Shown here: piece after piece, positions 35,695 to 44,193 of the stretch
Layout of the letters: the number at the start of each line of letters is the position of its first letter
Numbering within the stretch: the first letter of the stretch is position 1
NCBI GenBank assembly: GCA_018267545.1
Contig: JAFDYG010000482.1
Location: 1 to 64,000 of the forward strand
Length of the DNA stretch: 64,000 nt
Reading direction: 5' to 3'
DNA from: Bacteroidota bacterium
GTDB lineage: Bacteria; Bacteroidota; Bacteroidia; Chitinophagales; Chitinophagaceae
Notes under the pieces: generated by a model
Database searches by the model: none
Told to the model about the DNA's origin: nothing
What the model saw: the letters and a program-made list of their open reading frames with translations, nothing else
Program-made: the position numbers and the translations under genes

Positions 35695-37110
35695 TTATTT
35701 ATTCCATTCTGTGTGGAAAGTGCCGGCTTCGTCGACGCGCTGATACGTGTGGGCGCCGAAGTAGTCGCGTTGAGCCTGGATGAGGTTCGTCGGCATCCTC
35801 TCGCTGCGGTACGCGTCGAAATAGCTCAGCGCGGACATCAGACCGGCCACGGGATAACCCATATGGATGGCGTGGATGATCACGTTGCGCATATTTTGCT
35901 TCTTTGCCTGCAGCAATTGGGCGATATCCCCCTCTAGTAACAAATTTGAGAGCGAAGGGTTCTTTTCGTAGGCTTTGAAAAACACCTCGAGCAGGGAGGA
36001 GCGGATGATGCAGCCCCCGCGCCAAACCTTGACGACGTCCTGCATCGGGATCTGCATGTCCAGATCTTTAGAAGCAACGTGCAGCATCGCCAGCCCCTGG
36101 GCGTAGCTGATGATGGTCGCAAAGAAAAGGGCATCCTGTACCTGCTGGATAAAGACCTCCTTGGGGACGGGGATGTCTACGGTCGAAGTCTTGTAGATCG
36201 TGGCAGCCTGGGTCCGCTCATCCTTATAGGCAGACAGCTCGCGCATACAGACGGACATGTCGATCACCGGGATGGGAACACCCAGGTCCATTGCGTCCTG
36301 TGAGGTCCACTTGCCCGTACCCTTGGAGCCGGCCTTGTCGAGGATCATATCCACGAGACGATTGCCCGTCTTGTCGTCCTTCTTCAGGAAGATGTCGCGG
36401 GTGATCTCGACGAGGAAGGATTGAAGCTCTCCATCGTTCCAGTTCTTATAGATTTTGTGGAGCTCGTCGTTGTCCAGACCCAGCCCGCGATGCATCAGGT
36501 CATAGGTCTCGCTGATCAGCTGCATGATGGCGTATTCGATACCGTTGTGTACCATCTTTACGTAGTGGCCGGCTGCGCCTTTTCCCAGGTGGGCTACACA
36601 GGGCGTGCCATTGACCTTGGCGGCAACGGCTTCCAGCAGCGGCTGAACGTGGGGATAGGCTTCGGGGTCGCCGCCGGGCATAATGCTGGGACCGGTGCGT
36701 GCGCCTTGTTCACCGCCGGAGATACCGACTCCCATGAAATGGAGGCCCTTCTCCTGCATAGCCGTCACACGGCGAAGCGTATCCGTATAGTGAGAGTTAC
36801 CGCCGTCGATGACGATATCTCCTTTTTCCAAAAGAGGAGCAAGATCATTGAGAACATTGTCCACCGGCTTGCCGGCAGGAACCAGCATCATCAGTCTGCG
36901 CGGCTTCTCCAGAAGCTGGACCATTTCCGCCAGTGTATTTACTCCCTTCACCGTCGTGCCGGGTGAAGCGGAGGATTCGAGTGCAGCTGTCTTCTGTGCG
37001 TCTAAGTCAAAGCCTACTACGGCGAAGCCGTGATCTGCCATATTAAGGAGCAGATTACGACCCATAACGCCAAGGCCGATCATGCCGAATTTAAATGAAG
37101 TGTTTGCCAT
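35695..37110 (-). CDS. gnd: 6-phosphogluconate dehydrogenase (decarboxylating)
   Basis: 471 residues from MANTSFKFG at 37110. NADP site [24 protein letters not shown], and the catalytic [17 protein letters not shown] identify Gnd of the long form. It yields ribulose 5-phosphate and NADPH. First gene of the operon. Confidence 0.97.
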   Translation of the reverse strand: MANTSFKFGMIGLGVMGRNLLLNMADHGFAVVGFDLDAQKTAALESSASPGTTVKGVNTLAEMVQLLEKPRRLMMLVPAGKPVDNVLNDLAPLLEKGDIVIDGGNSHYTDTLRRVTAMQEKGLHFMGVGISGGEQGARTGPSIMPGGDPEAYPHVQPLLEAVAAKVNGTPCVAHLGKGAAGHYVKMVHNGIEYAIMQLISETYDLMHRGLGLDNDELHKIYKNWNDGELQSFLVEITRDIFLKKDDKTGNRLVDMILDKAGSKGTGKWTSQDAMDLGVPIPVIDMSVCMRELSAYKDERTQAATIYKTSTVDIPVPKEVFIQQVQDALFFATIISYAQGLAMLHVASKDLDMQIPMQDVVKVWRGGCIIRSSLLEVFFKAYEKNPSLSNLLLEGDIAQLLQAKKQNMRNVIIHAIHMGYPVAGLMSALSYFDAYRSERMPTNLIQAQRDYFGAHTYQRVDEAGTFHTEWNK

Positions 37111-37127
37111 GATTGAGTTATAAGAGG

Positions 37128-37141
37128 GCCTAAATTTAGGC
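37128..37141. promoter_or_regulatory. 14-bp palindrome upstream of gnd
   Basis: GCCTAAATTTAGGC is a perfect palindrome 17 bp before the gnd ATG. A repressor or activator site for the pentose phosphate operon is possible; the protein is unknown. Confidence 0.4.
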
Positions 37142-37228
37142 AATTTATAATTCACAAAATCGTCTTAGGGCCGACAAGCCGCGATCAGCAAGCGCAAACC
37201 ATAAAGAATACAATAAAATAATATGGAT

Positions 37229-37270
37229 GCAAATGAAGAATGCCCCGAAACCGGGGCATTCTTCATTTGC
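37229..37270 (-). terminator. Long perfect hairpin after the diheme cytochrome gene
   Basis: A perfect 19-bp stem (GCAAATGAAGAATGCCCCG and its complement) with a 4-nt loop lies 16 bp after the cytochrome stop and before the gnd promoter region. It can act as terminator and as insulator between the two minus-strand genes. Confidence 0.65.
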
Positions 37271-37286
37271 TAATTATTTAGTGAGC

Positions 37287-37697
37287 TTACTTCGATTCAC
37301 CGGGATGAGGGCTTCCGCGGTGGCAGGTCATACAGGAAATAGCAGGAACTGCATCTTTCTCGTCCTTGTCGAATTTGAAGTATTTCTTGTTGATTTTCCC
37401 GGTCATGGTGAACATGTGACGGGCAATGTCTTTTTCGGGCTTTGCGTCGCTGGCGAAATCCAGACGACGGGACGTGCTGTCGGCAGAGGGAGCGTGACAG
37501 AAATTACATTTCACACCCAGCGCATTCTTCCATTCATCCATCACTTTTCCGAGCTCTTCATGCGAGATATTCTTGGGCAGCACTTTCAGGTTCATTTTGT
37601 GCTTCGGGGGGGCTTGTTCGGGACGGACGGCGGCCATTCCAATGATCATCAGGGCAAAGAGACCGGCCACAATCGTAATTTTCTTGTAAGGCAACAT
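37287..37697 (-). CDS. Small diheme c-type cytochrome
   Basis: 136 residues. Signal anchor (ITIVAGLFALMIIGMAAV), then CNFCH near residue 64 and CMTCH near residue 122. The pattern with HEELGKVMDEWKNALGVKCNFCHAP (in part) is like the photosynthetic reaction centre cytochrome c subunit family that is widespread in non-phototrophic Bacteroidota. It is presumably a periplasmic electron carrier. Confidence 0.88.
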   Translation of the reverse strand: MLPYKKITIVAGLFALMIIGMAAVRPEQAPPKHKMNLKVLPKNISHEELGKVMDEWKNALGVKCNFCHAPSADSTSRRLDFASDAKPEKDIARHMFTMTGKINKKYFKFDKDEKDAVPAISCMTCHRGSPHPGESK

Positions 37698-37806
37698 ATA
37701 GTAAATTTTGGTTCCCGAATATAGGGAATGTCACCGAAATAAATGACAATATTTTGACAATCGGGCGAATGCACAGCCGAAATTCGCAGTTGAGGCATCA
37801 ACGCTC

Positions 37807-37840
37807 TATCTTTGCCGCCCTAATTGGGCGGAGCCCAATT
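37807..37840 (+). promoter_or_regulatory. Upstream promoter box and hairpin before the MFS gene
   Basis: TATCTTTG at 37807-37814 fits the -7 box, though the nearest TTG is too close for a standard spacer. Directly after it AATTGGGC, GGA, GCCCAATT (37822-37840) form an 8-bp hairpin, which would be at the 5' end of a transcript. Confidence 0.4.
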
Positions 37841-37877
37841 GTCCTTGAGGCCAAAGCCGAAAGGACAGACGTTATTG

Positions 37878-37923
37878 GTATGGCGATAAAAAACTACTTT
37901 TGTGCAATTTTTTATCGCCATAC
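37878..37923. promoter_or_regulatory. 16-bp inverted repeat that encloses the MFS promoter
   Basis: Arms GTATGGCGATAAAAAA (37878-37893) and its exact complement (37908-37923) flank a 14-bp centre that holds the -7 box TACTTTTG (37895-37902). A TTG at 37875-37877 gives a 17-bp spacer. The right arm ends 4 bp before the MFS ATG at 37928. This could be an operator, or a folded leader. Confidence 0.6.
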
Positions 37924-37927
37924 AACC

Positions 37928-39115
37928 ATGGAGTCAACCGGAACGGACCTTCTCAAGAGGAGTCACATCATAATAATGGCCATTTGCACGGGTTTGATCG
38001 TCGCCAACATATATTATTGTCAACCCCTTCTTGTCCTAATTAGCAAGAGCTTTAATATTCCCGAGAGCAAGGGCGGACGAATTACGTTTCTGACCCAGGC
38101 GGGTTATGCCCTGGGGTTATTGTTCTTTGTACCCCTCGGGGACAAGGTCGAGCGCCGGTCTCAGATCGGATGGATGGCTGCCGCCGCGGTAGCTTCCCTG
38201 ATCTTTGCGGCCGTTTCACCCAACCTGCTCTGCCTGGAGATCGCCTGTGTGCTGATCGGCGCCACGTCGGTCATCCCTCAGCTGATCCTGCCCCTGGCGG
38301 CGCACCTGGCATCCCCTTCCCGCACGGGTAAGGTGATCGGCTCGATCATGAGCGGCCTGCTCGTGGGTATCCTTCTTTCCAGGACATTGAGCGGATTCAT
38401 CGGTGCGTGGCTCGGCTGGCGAGGCATGTTCTGGGTAGCGGCGGGGATCAGCTTCCTGCTCCTGCTGATCATGCGATTCACGTTTCCGCAGAGCCGCCCG
38501 CACTTCAGCGGTTCTTATGCCTCCCTGATGCGTACGCTCCTGACCCTGATCAGGGAACAGCCTGTACTGAGAGAAGCTGCGGTGATCAATGCGCTGGGCT
38601 TTGCGACCTTCGGGATGTTTTGGACGACGCTGACCTTCCATCTTTCGGGCGCGCCCTTTCATTTTCATAGCGACGTCATCGGGCTCTTTGGCCTGGCTGC
38701 TGCGGCAGGGGCTCTTGCGGCTCCGCTGGTGGGCGGGACGGCGGACAAAAGAAATCCCCGTATCACCATCGGTTATGGACTGGGGTTATTGTTCCTATCC
38801 TTTCTGCTCCTATATGTCTGGTCCGACTACGTATCCGGTATGATTGCCGGCATCGTCCTGCTCGACCTGGCCATGCAGTGTACACACGTCTCGAACCAAA
38901 GCCGGGTCTATGCCCTCGACCCCAAGGCAAGAAACCGCCTCAACACGGTGTATATGACCGTTAGCTTTACCGGAACCTCATTGGGCTCGTTTCTGGGTGT
39001 GGTCGCGTGGGATTTTGGCCGCTGGGCCGCGGTTTGTGTGACGGGTATGGTCCTGACCCTGCTTGCGTTTACGATCTATGGGCTTACGTATAAAAAAGAA
39101 AAATTAGCATTATGA
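37928..39115 (+). CDS. MFS transporter (drug/sugar efflux type)
   Basis: 395 residues from ATG 37928, after the inverted repeat; the longer frame to 37754 has no support. Twelve spans. Motifs [29 protein letters not shown] and [19 protein letters not shown] fit the DHA1-like major facilitator group with AraJ/YdhP relatives. The substrate is unknown. It overlaps the next MFS gene by 4 bp. Confidence 0.88.
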   Translation: MESTGTDLLKRSHIIIMAICTGLIVANIYYCQPLLVLISKSFNIPESKGGRITFLTQAGYALGLLFFVPLGDKVERRSQIGWMAAAAVASLIFAAVSPNLLCLEIACVLIGATSVIPQLILPLAAHLASPSRTGKVIGSIMSGLLVGILLSRTLSGFIGAWLGWRGMFWVAAGISFLLLLIMRFTFPQSRPHFSGSYASLMRTLLTLIREQPVLREAAVINALGFATFGMFWTTLTFHLSGAPFHFHSDVIGLFGLAAAAGALAAPLVGGTADKRNPRITIGYGLGLLFLSFLLLYVWSDYVSGMIAGIVLLDLAMQCTHVSNQSRVYALDPKARNRLNTVYMTVSFTGTSLGSFLGVVAWDFGRWAAVCVTGMVLTLLAFTIYGLTYKKEKLAL

Positions 39116-40347
39116 CACAAAAGAGACAGGCGGCCATGGGCTTTATCTTCGTAACGGTGCTGATCGACTTCATCGGGTTCGGGATCATCATCCCTGTTCT
39201 ACCCAAGCTGATCGAGCAGATGATCCACGGGGACCTCAGCCAGGCCGCCAGCTATGGCGGATGGCTGCTCCTGGCCTATGCATCGATGCAATTTATCTTC
39301 GCCCCCGTCATGGGCGGTCTCAGCGATCGTTATGGACGCCGGCCCGTCCTGCTCTTTTCTCTGTTTGGCTTTGGCATAGACTACTTATTCCTCGCTTTCG
39401 CCCCGTCGATTACCTGGCTCTTCGTGGGCCGGATCGTGGCGGGTATTACGGGCGCCAGCTTTACCACTGCATCGGCTTATATCGCCGATATCAGCACGCC
39501 AGAGAAACGGGCGCAGAACTTTGGTCTGCTGGGCGCCGCATTCGGTCTCGGTTTTATCATCGGGCCCGCTCTTGGCGGACAGCTTGGCGTCTTCGGGCCG
39601 CGCGTTCCCTTCATCGCTGCGGCGGTGCTCATCCTGCTCAACTGGCTCTATGGCTTCTTCGTCCTTCCCGAATCCCTTCCCGCAACGATGAGACGGCGTT
39701 TCGACTGGAAGAGGGCCAACCCCTTCGGGTCGTTGATGCACCTGCGGAAATATCCGGCCGTTGCGGGTTTAATCGTCTCGCTGGTTCTTATCTATATCGC
39801 GGTGCACGCCGTACAAAGTACCTGGGCCTATTATAATATGAAGAAGTTCGGCTGGAACGAGCAGTGGGTGGGATATTCACTGGCCTTTGTAGGCCTGATG
39901 ATCGCTATCGTTCAGGCCGGGCTGATCCGCATCATCATCCCCAAGCTGGGACAGTCGAAGAGTCTCTATACGGGACTGTTTCTCTATAGCATCGGCATGC
40001 TTCTCTTCGGACTGGCTACGCATGGTTGGATGATGTTCGCCTTTACCGTCGTTTATTGTCTTGGCGGGATTGCCGGTCCAGCCTTGCAGGGCATTATTTC
40101 TTCGCACGTCCCGCCTAATGAGCAGGGAGAGCTGCAAGGCGCGCTCACGAGCTTGATGAGCGTAACTTCGATCGTCGGGCCGCCCCTGATGACAAACCTC
40201 TTTGCGTATTTCACCAGGAGCAAGGCGCCCGTATATCTTCCGGGAGCCCCGTTTATCGCGGGTTCGCTTATGATCCTGGTCAGCGCATATCTAGCCTATC
40301 GTAATATGCAGAAGTATGAAGATGCCCCGGGCGCCGTATCTCGCTAG
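39112..40347 (+). CDS. TetA-like MFS transporter
   Basis: 411 residues, twelve spans. The motif A loop [14 protein letters not shown] and motif C stretch [13 protein letters not shown] are those of the TetA(TCR)/DHA1 proton antiporters. The name reflects family only; resistance is not shown. It is translationally coupled to the other MFS gene. Confidence 0.9.
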   Translation: MTQKRQAAMGFIFVTVLIDFIGFGIIIPVLPKLIEQMIHGDLSQAASYGGWLLLAYASMQFIFAPVMGGLSDRYGRRPVLLFSLFGFGIDYLFLAFAPSITWLFVGRIVAGITGASFTTASAYIADISTPEKRAQNFGLLGAAFGLGFIIGPALGGQLGVFGPRVPFIAAAVLILLNWLYGFFVLPESLPATMRRRFDWKRANPFGSLMHLRKYPAVAGLIVSLVLIYIAVHAVQSTWAYYNMKKFGWNEQWVGYSLAFVGLMIAIVQAGLIRIIIPKLGQSKSLYTGLFLYSIGMLLFGLATHGWMMFAFTVVYCLGGIAGPALQGIISSHVPPNEQGELQGALTSLMSVTSIVGPPLMTNLFAYFTRSKAPVYLPGAPFIAGSLMILVSAYLAYRNMQKYEDAPGAVSR

Positions 40348-40412
40348 CTCCATGATAGCATGTAGAAGTCGGTTAAGAAATTACTAATTGGGAGCTTTGC
40401 TCTCATGAGCTA

Positions 40413-40442
40413 TTGTTATTTCGCAGAAATAGACTATCTTTG
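40413..40442 (+). promoter_or_regulatory. Promoter of the RRM protein with a ~135-nt leader
   Basis: TTG (40413-40415), 19-bp spacer, TATCTTTG (40435-40442), an exact consensus match. The leader to the ATG at 40585 is long and U-rich, as is common for cold-induced RNA-binding protein mRNAs. Confidence 0.72.
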
Positions 40443-40584
40443 CTGAGTAAATTTGAGCTGATTACAGCATTTAGTAATAGAATGATCGTTTCCGCTATTT
40501 TAATCTCCGGTAATTGTTAGTCGTTTTACTCCCTGCTTTTTTACTCAGATTGTCTTTATTTTATTTTTAATCAGTTATTTAAGT

Positions 40585-40914
40585 ATGAACATTTACATTT
40601 CGAATTTAAGTTTTAACGTCACGGACGAAGACTTACAGGATTATTTTGCAGAATACGGTGAAGTTTCTTCTGCTAAGGTTATCATGGACAAATTTACCGG
40701 CAAGTCCCGCGGATTTGCATTCGTAGAAATGCCCGACGACGAAGCAGCTAAGAAGGCTATCGAAGAACTGGATGGCGCTTCCGTAGACGGCAGAACGATC
40801 GGTGTATCCGTTGCAAAGCCTCGCGAAGACCGCGGCAATGGCGGCGGCGGCAACCGTGGCGGTGGCGGCGGTTTTCAACGCCGGAACAACAACTATAGCA
40901 ACAGCCGTTATTAA
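40585..40914 (+). CDS. RRM-domain RNA-binding protein
   Basis: 109 residues: one RNA recognition motif with RNP2 IYISNLSF and RNP1 KSRGFAFVEM, then a Gly/Arg/Asn-rich tail (GNGGGGNRGGGGG). It binds single-stranded RNA and is likely an RNA chaperone of the cold-shock kind. It has its own promoter and terminator. Confidence 0.94.
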   Translation: MNIYISNLSFNVTDEDLQDYFAEYGEVSSAKVIMDKFTGKSRGFAFVEMPDDEAAKKAIEELDGASVDGRTIGVSVAKPREDRGNGGGGNRGGGGGFQRRNNNYSNSRY

Positions 40915-40938
40915 TAACAATAAGCTAGTTTGATATAG

Positions 40939-40968
40939 AGGGACCTCAAAAGGGTCCCTTTTGTTTTT
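40939..40968 (+). terminator. Terminator of the RRM gene
   Basis: AGGGACC and GGTCCCT form a 7-bp stem with a 7-nt loop, followed by TTTTGTTTTT, 25 bp after the stop. Confidence 0.85.
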
Positions 40969-41028
40969 CGTGGATGTTTTTCGTGGACATCGCTCCGCGC
41001 ATGGGGTCCAAAGGTGCGCGCGGGTGAT

Positions 41029-41436
41029 CTATGCCGCCCTGTTCTGGAGAGTAAGGGCAATCGTCGTATTCGTGTCCCTGCTATAATCGATGCTGAGGGT
41101 TCCGCCGATCTTCTCTGCTGCGTCCTGCACCTGGCGGAAACAATCCGCGCAGCTGCGGTAAAAGTAGACGCCGGCATTCCGGACCCGTATCATCGTCCCT
41201 TCATCCATCCGGACCGATTCGATATGGATACATTCGCTCTGGGTACAGTCGACTGTCCGGTCGAGCAGGTTCCACAACACGAAGGCCAGCAGGTTCTCGT
41301 CGGAGCTGACTTCGATATCTCTATCTATTTGATTGATTATTATAGATTTACGACTTACGGCGCGAGGAAGAAGGCCCGCCATCAGCTCGTCTACAAAACG
41401 ATGCAGGGAAATCGTGGTAGTCAAATCAGTAGCCAT
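41029..41436 (-). CDS. Stand-alone histidine-kinase-type ATPase (GHKL) domain
   Basis: 135 residues with no sensor or dimerisation domain. SSDENLLAFVLWNLLDRTVD resembles the N-box of histidine kinases, MIRVRNAGVYF the region of the G1 box, and EKIGGTLSIDYSRDTNTTIALTL the final strand pair. The Asp-x-Gly of the G1 box and the ATP-lid glycines are replaced, so ATP binding may be lost. It could be an anti-sigma-like or docking fragment. It is alone, with ~110 bp on both sides. Confidence 0.65.
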   Translation of the reverse strand: MATDLTTTISLHRFVDELMAGLLPRAVSRKSIIINQIDRDIEVSSDENLLAFVLWNLLDRTVDCTQSECIHIESVRMDEGTMIRVRNAGVYFYRSCADCFRQVQDAAEKIGGTLSIDYSRDTNTTIALTLQNRAA

Positions 41437-41549
41437 TGATACAGGATTTTGTTAAGGGGGTTTCCTTTTAGTCGTGTAAATGTAACGCAGTAGGACATTA
41501 CTTTATAAGTGGCGGGTGGATTTATTTTGGGAATTGCTATTTTCACCCT

Positions 41550-41918
41550 ATGAATTTTATAGGAAACCTTATATGGTTGATCTGCGGAGGTTTAGCTGCC
41601 GCGCTGGGGTATATCGTCGGGGGATTTTTATTGTGTCTGACGATCGTCGGTATCCCTTTTGGTCTTCAGTGTTTCAAAATTGCCGCCCTGGTGCTATGGC
41701 CCTTTGGCCGGAAAGTAGTCCCTTCCAATAGCAGCGGAGGGTGTTTCTCCCTCCTTTTCAATATCATCTGGCTCTTGTGCGGGGGACTGTATACGGCGGT
41801 AGTACATCTGTTTTTCGCCGCGCTTCTCTTTATTACCATCATCGGCATTCCCTTCGCCCGTCAGCACCTGAAGCTGATGGAGCTTTCTCTGATGCCATTC
41901 GGCAAGGAAGTAATCTAA
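41550..41918 (+). CDS. yccF: YccF-family membrane protein
   Basis: 122 residues with two repeats of the YccF unit: NLIWLICGG, CLTIVGIPFGLQCFKIAALVLWPFGRKV and NIIWLLCGG, FITIIGIPFARQHLKLMELSLMPFGKEV (each cited in parts). Four hydrophobic segments. The function is unknown. Confidence 0.9.
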   Translation: MNFIGNLIWLICGGLAAALGYIVGGFLLCLTIVGIPFGLQCFKIAALVLWPFGRKVVPSNSSGGCFSLLFNIIWLLCGGLYTAVVHLFFAALLFITIIGIPFARQHLKLMELSLMPFGKEVI

Positions 41919-41947
41919 AAAAAAGCCTGCAGCTTTCGCTTGCAGGC
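41915..41947 (-). terminator. Terminator of the small lipoprotein gene
   Basis: On the minus strand GCCTGCA, 9-nt loop, TGCAGGC, then a run of eight T. It also sits just after yccF on the plus strand, so it insulates both convergent genes. Confidence 0.8.
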
Positions 41948-41978
41948 CTGGTATATGTGGAGTGTAGAATAGTTTATT

Positions 41979-42263
41979 TTATCTCCAGTGACCGCGATTC
42001 CAGTGATAGCCACGGGGAGTGCGGTTCCATGTGCCTCCTACCCAAACGCGTCCGCCCCTGGGCCGGCCCCAGTAGCCATTGCGATAGGTATATCGACCGC
42101 CGCTATAAACCCAATCACCGTCGATCCAGACATAGCCGGGACCCGGTGCAACGGGACGAGTGTAATAAACATCCGCAGGCTGGGTTTCGACGTAACCGTC
42201 GACCGCACAGCCAGTCATAGCCAAAGAAGCGGCTATTCCCATGATTATTAATAGCTTGTTCAT
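41979..42263 (-). CDS. YXWGXW-type small lipoprotein
   Basis: 94 residues. Lipobox LAMTGC, then Tyr/Trp/Arg/Gly-rich sequence (VWIDGDWVYSGGRYTYRNGYW and similar) as in the YXWGXW repeat family. It should be an outer-membrane or periplasmic lipoprotein of unknown role. Confidence 0.82.
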   Translation of the reverse strand: MNKLLIIMGIAASLAMTGCAVDGYVETQPADVYYTRPVAPGPGYVWIDGDWVYSGGRYTYRNGYWGRPRGGRVWVGGTWNRTPRGYHWNRGHWR

Positions 42264-42399
42264 AGTTTTTAAATTTTATGTGAGGAAAGGGGTACGCCTG
42301 AAATAAATCTAATAGCGTGCCATGCCCTGTTAAAGGGAAGTAAAGGATTTCCTGAGGTAGGATTTCCACAATGCGAAACCACGATACGGTGTAAATAAG

Positions 42400-42407
42400 T
42401 AATTTTG
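42400..42407 (+). promoter_or_regulatory. -7 box before the KorB gene
   Basis: TAATTTTG fits TAnnTTTG and ends 5 bp before the ATG at 42413, so the mRNA would be nearly leaderless. Confidence 0.45.
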
Positions 42408-42412
42408 CGGTC

Positions 42413-43450
42413 ATGAGCGAAACAACAATAAGTCCGGCACAGACCTTAAATGCAAAAGACTTTGCTACCGACCAGGAAGTGCGTTGGTGCCCGGGATGCG
42501 GGGACTATTCGATCCTTGCGCAAGTACAGAAGGTCATGCCGACCCTGGGGATCCCCCGGGAAAACATCGTCATTATATCCGGTATCGGCTGCAGCAGCCG
42601 CTTTCCCTATTATATGAATACCTACGGCATGCACTCGATCCATGGCCGGGCCACCGCCATCGCTTCGGGTCTGAAAGCCACCCGTCCCGAGCTGAGCGTC
42701 TGGATCGTCACGGGCGATGGGGACAGCCTGAGCATCGGGGGAAATCATACGATTCACCTGCTGCGCCGGAATTTCGACATGAATATTCTCCTGTTCAACA
42801 ACCAGATCTATGGTTTGACCAAGGGACAATATTCTCCAACCTCCGAGGAACGGAAGGTAACCAAGTCTACGCCCTTTGGCAGCCTGGACCATCCGTTCAA
42901 TCCGCTGGCGCTGGCAATGGGAGCCGACGCGAGCTTTATCGCAAGAAGTATGGACCGCGACCCCAAGCACCTGCAGCAGATGCTGCTTCGCAGCCAGGCG
43001 CACAAAGGGGCGTCCTTCCTGGAGATCTATCAGAACTGTAATATCTTCAACGACGGCGCTTTCGAAATCTTTACCGAAAAGGGCTCCAAGCCCGTCGAGA
43101 CCCTCTTCCTCGAGCAGGGTAAACCCCTTGTCTTCGGCGCACAGCGGGAGAAGGGCATCCGCCTGGATGGCTTCCGCCCCACGGTGGTCGGGCTGGGTTC
43201 GGAGTTTAACGAAAACGATTGCTGGATCCACGACGAAAAGGACTTCTATAAGGCGCAGATCCTGGTCCGGATGTTCGATGATCCTACAATCGAAGGTCAC
43301 CTGCCGCGTCCCTTCGGCGTCTTTTATGAGACCGACCGGCCATGTTATGAAGAGATGCTGAATCTTCAGATCGAGGAAGTGATCAGGAGCCGGGGGAAAG
43401 GCGATTTGGACAAATTGCTGAGGGGGAACGAGACCTGGACGATCATGTAA
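42413..43450 (+). CDS. 2-oxoacid:ferredoxin oxidoreductase beta subunit
   Basis: 345 residues. WCPGCGDYSIL, GIGCSSRFPYYMNTYGMHSIHGRATAIASG (in parts), TGDGDSLSIGGNH with downstream NNQIYGLTKGQYSPT make the thiamine-diphosphate binding subunit of KorB type, which acts on 2-oxoglutarate or related oxoacids with ferredoxin. The alpha/gamma partner is normally adjacent, but here the neighbours are unrelated, so the partner is not in this window. Confidence 0.93.
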   Translation: MSETTISPAQTLNAKDFATDQEVRWCPGCGDYSILAQVQKVMPTLGIPRENIVIISGIGCSSRFPYYMNTYGMHSIHGRATAIASGLKATRPELSVWIVTGDGDSLSIGGNHTIHLLRRNFDMNILLFNNQIYGLTKGQYSPTSEERKVTKSTPFGSLDHPFNPLALAMGADASFIARSMDRDPKHLQQMLLRSQAHKGASFLEIYQNCNIFNDGAFEIFTEKGSKPVETLFLEQGKPLVFGAQREKGIRLDGFRPTVVGLGSEFNENDCWIHDEKDFYKAQILVRMFDDPTIEGHLPRPFGVFYETDRPCYEEMLNLQIEEVIRSRGKGDLDKLLRGNETWTIM

Positions 43451-43490
43451 GAGGCGCTGCAGACATTTTTCCTACACATATAGAAACGAA

Positions 43491-43532
43491 AAAAGAGGCC
43501 AGCTCGACAGGAGAGAGCTGCCTCTTTTTTTT
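43491..43532 (+). terminator. Terminator of the KorB gene
   Basis: AAAAGAGG + AGCTC pair with GAGCT + CCTCTTTT (13 bp with a small internal loop), followed by a T-run, 40 bp after the stop. Confidence 0.82.
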
Positions 43533-44193
43533 GGTTTTTTCACAGTGAAGTTTTTTTCGGCTTATCCGCTTCGGTGCATGGGCGGAACATCAAGCAATAA
43601 AAGAGCCAGCGATAGACATCGCCGGCCTGTGCTTACCTCTGAAACCACAAAAAGAAAAAGTTCGAATATTTTTCATTGCGCGCTGTTCGATAGTTACTTA
43701 AATGTCCCTTAACAGGACATGCTATTCCACTATACCTTTCTGTTAGTAATGGTCACTATTCACTGGATAGGGCCTGTTATATACAGGATTACCAAATCAA
43801 TAAAATTAACGGTCTAATCAAGGGATTGTGATAATGATATACAGCCGGGACTGCAGGGATCAAGATTTCTTCAAAAAGGGTAACAACGGGATTAGTCTGG
43901 ACAGGGGATAGGTAATTAAACAATATGAAGAGTCAGACCTCATATGCTGAACTGAACCCGGATATCTATGGAATTGGAATCTTCGGATGGAAATTGGACG
44001 GTCGGAATTGAGGTATTGGATTCGGATTAGCTTTTGGTGGCGTTCCGTAATCAAAACGAATGTTTATTCAGAGTGTATAAGCGGGGTAAAAATAAAGACA
44101 GTTTTGTAAAAAAGCAATATTTTTTTTCCAATTTTTATCGCTCATTCTCCGAATATCTTCGTCGCCCGCGGGCAGACAGCGCTACAATCCTTA
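43533..44193. other. 660-bp stretch without a clear gene
   Basis: No long frame fits. It is AT-rich and holds short inverted repeats: ATGTCC/GGACAT near 43702-43721 and CCTGT/ACAGG near 43770-43786. A 28-codon frame at 43925-44011 is listed separately. No tRNA, riboswitch or IS end is recognised. Confidence 0.5.
43925..44011 (+). CDS. Possible 28-residue small peptide
   Basis: ATG to stop encodes KSQTSYAELNPDIYG then IGIFGWKLDGRN, rich in Gly and aromatics. No ribosome site or promoter is convincing, and a chance frame is quite possible. Confidence 0.2.
   Translation: MKSQTSYAELNPDIYGIGIFGWKLDGRN

Noticed and set aside
37754..37927. 58-codon extension of the first MFS transporter
   Set aside because: It would translate through the promoter and the inverted repeat; the ATG at 37928 directly precedes the first membrane segment.
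39112..40347. Proof of tetracycline resistance
   Set aside because: Family motifs show a TetA-like antiporter, but many such proteins export other compounds; no TetR gene or resistance island is present.
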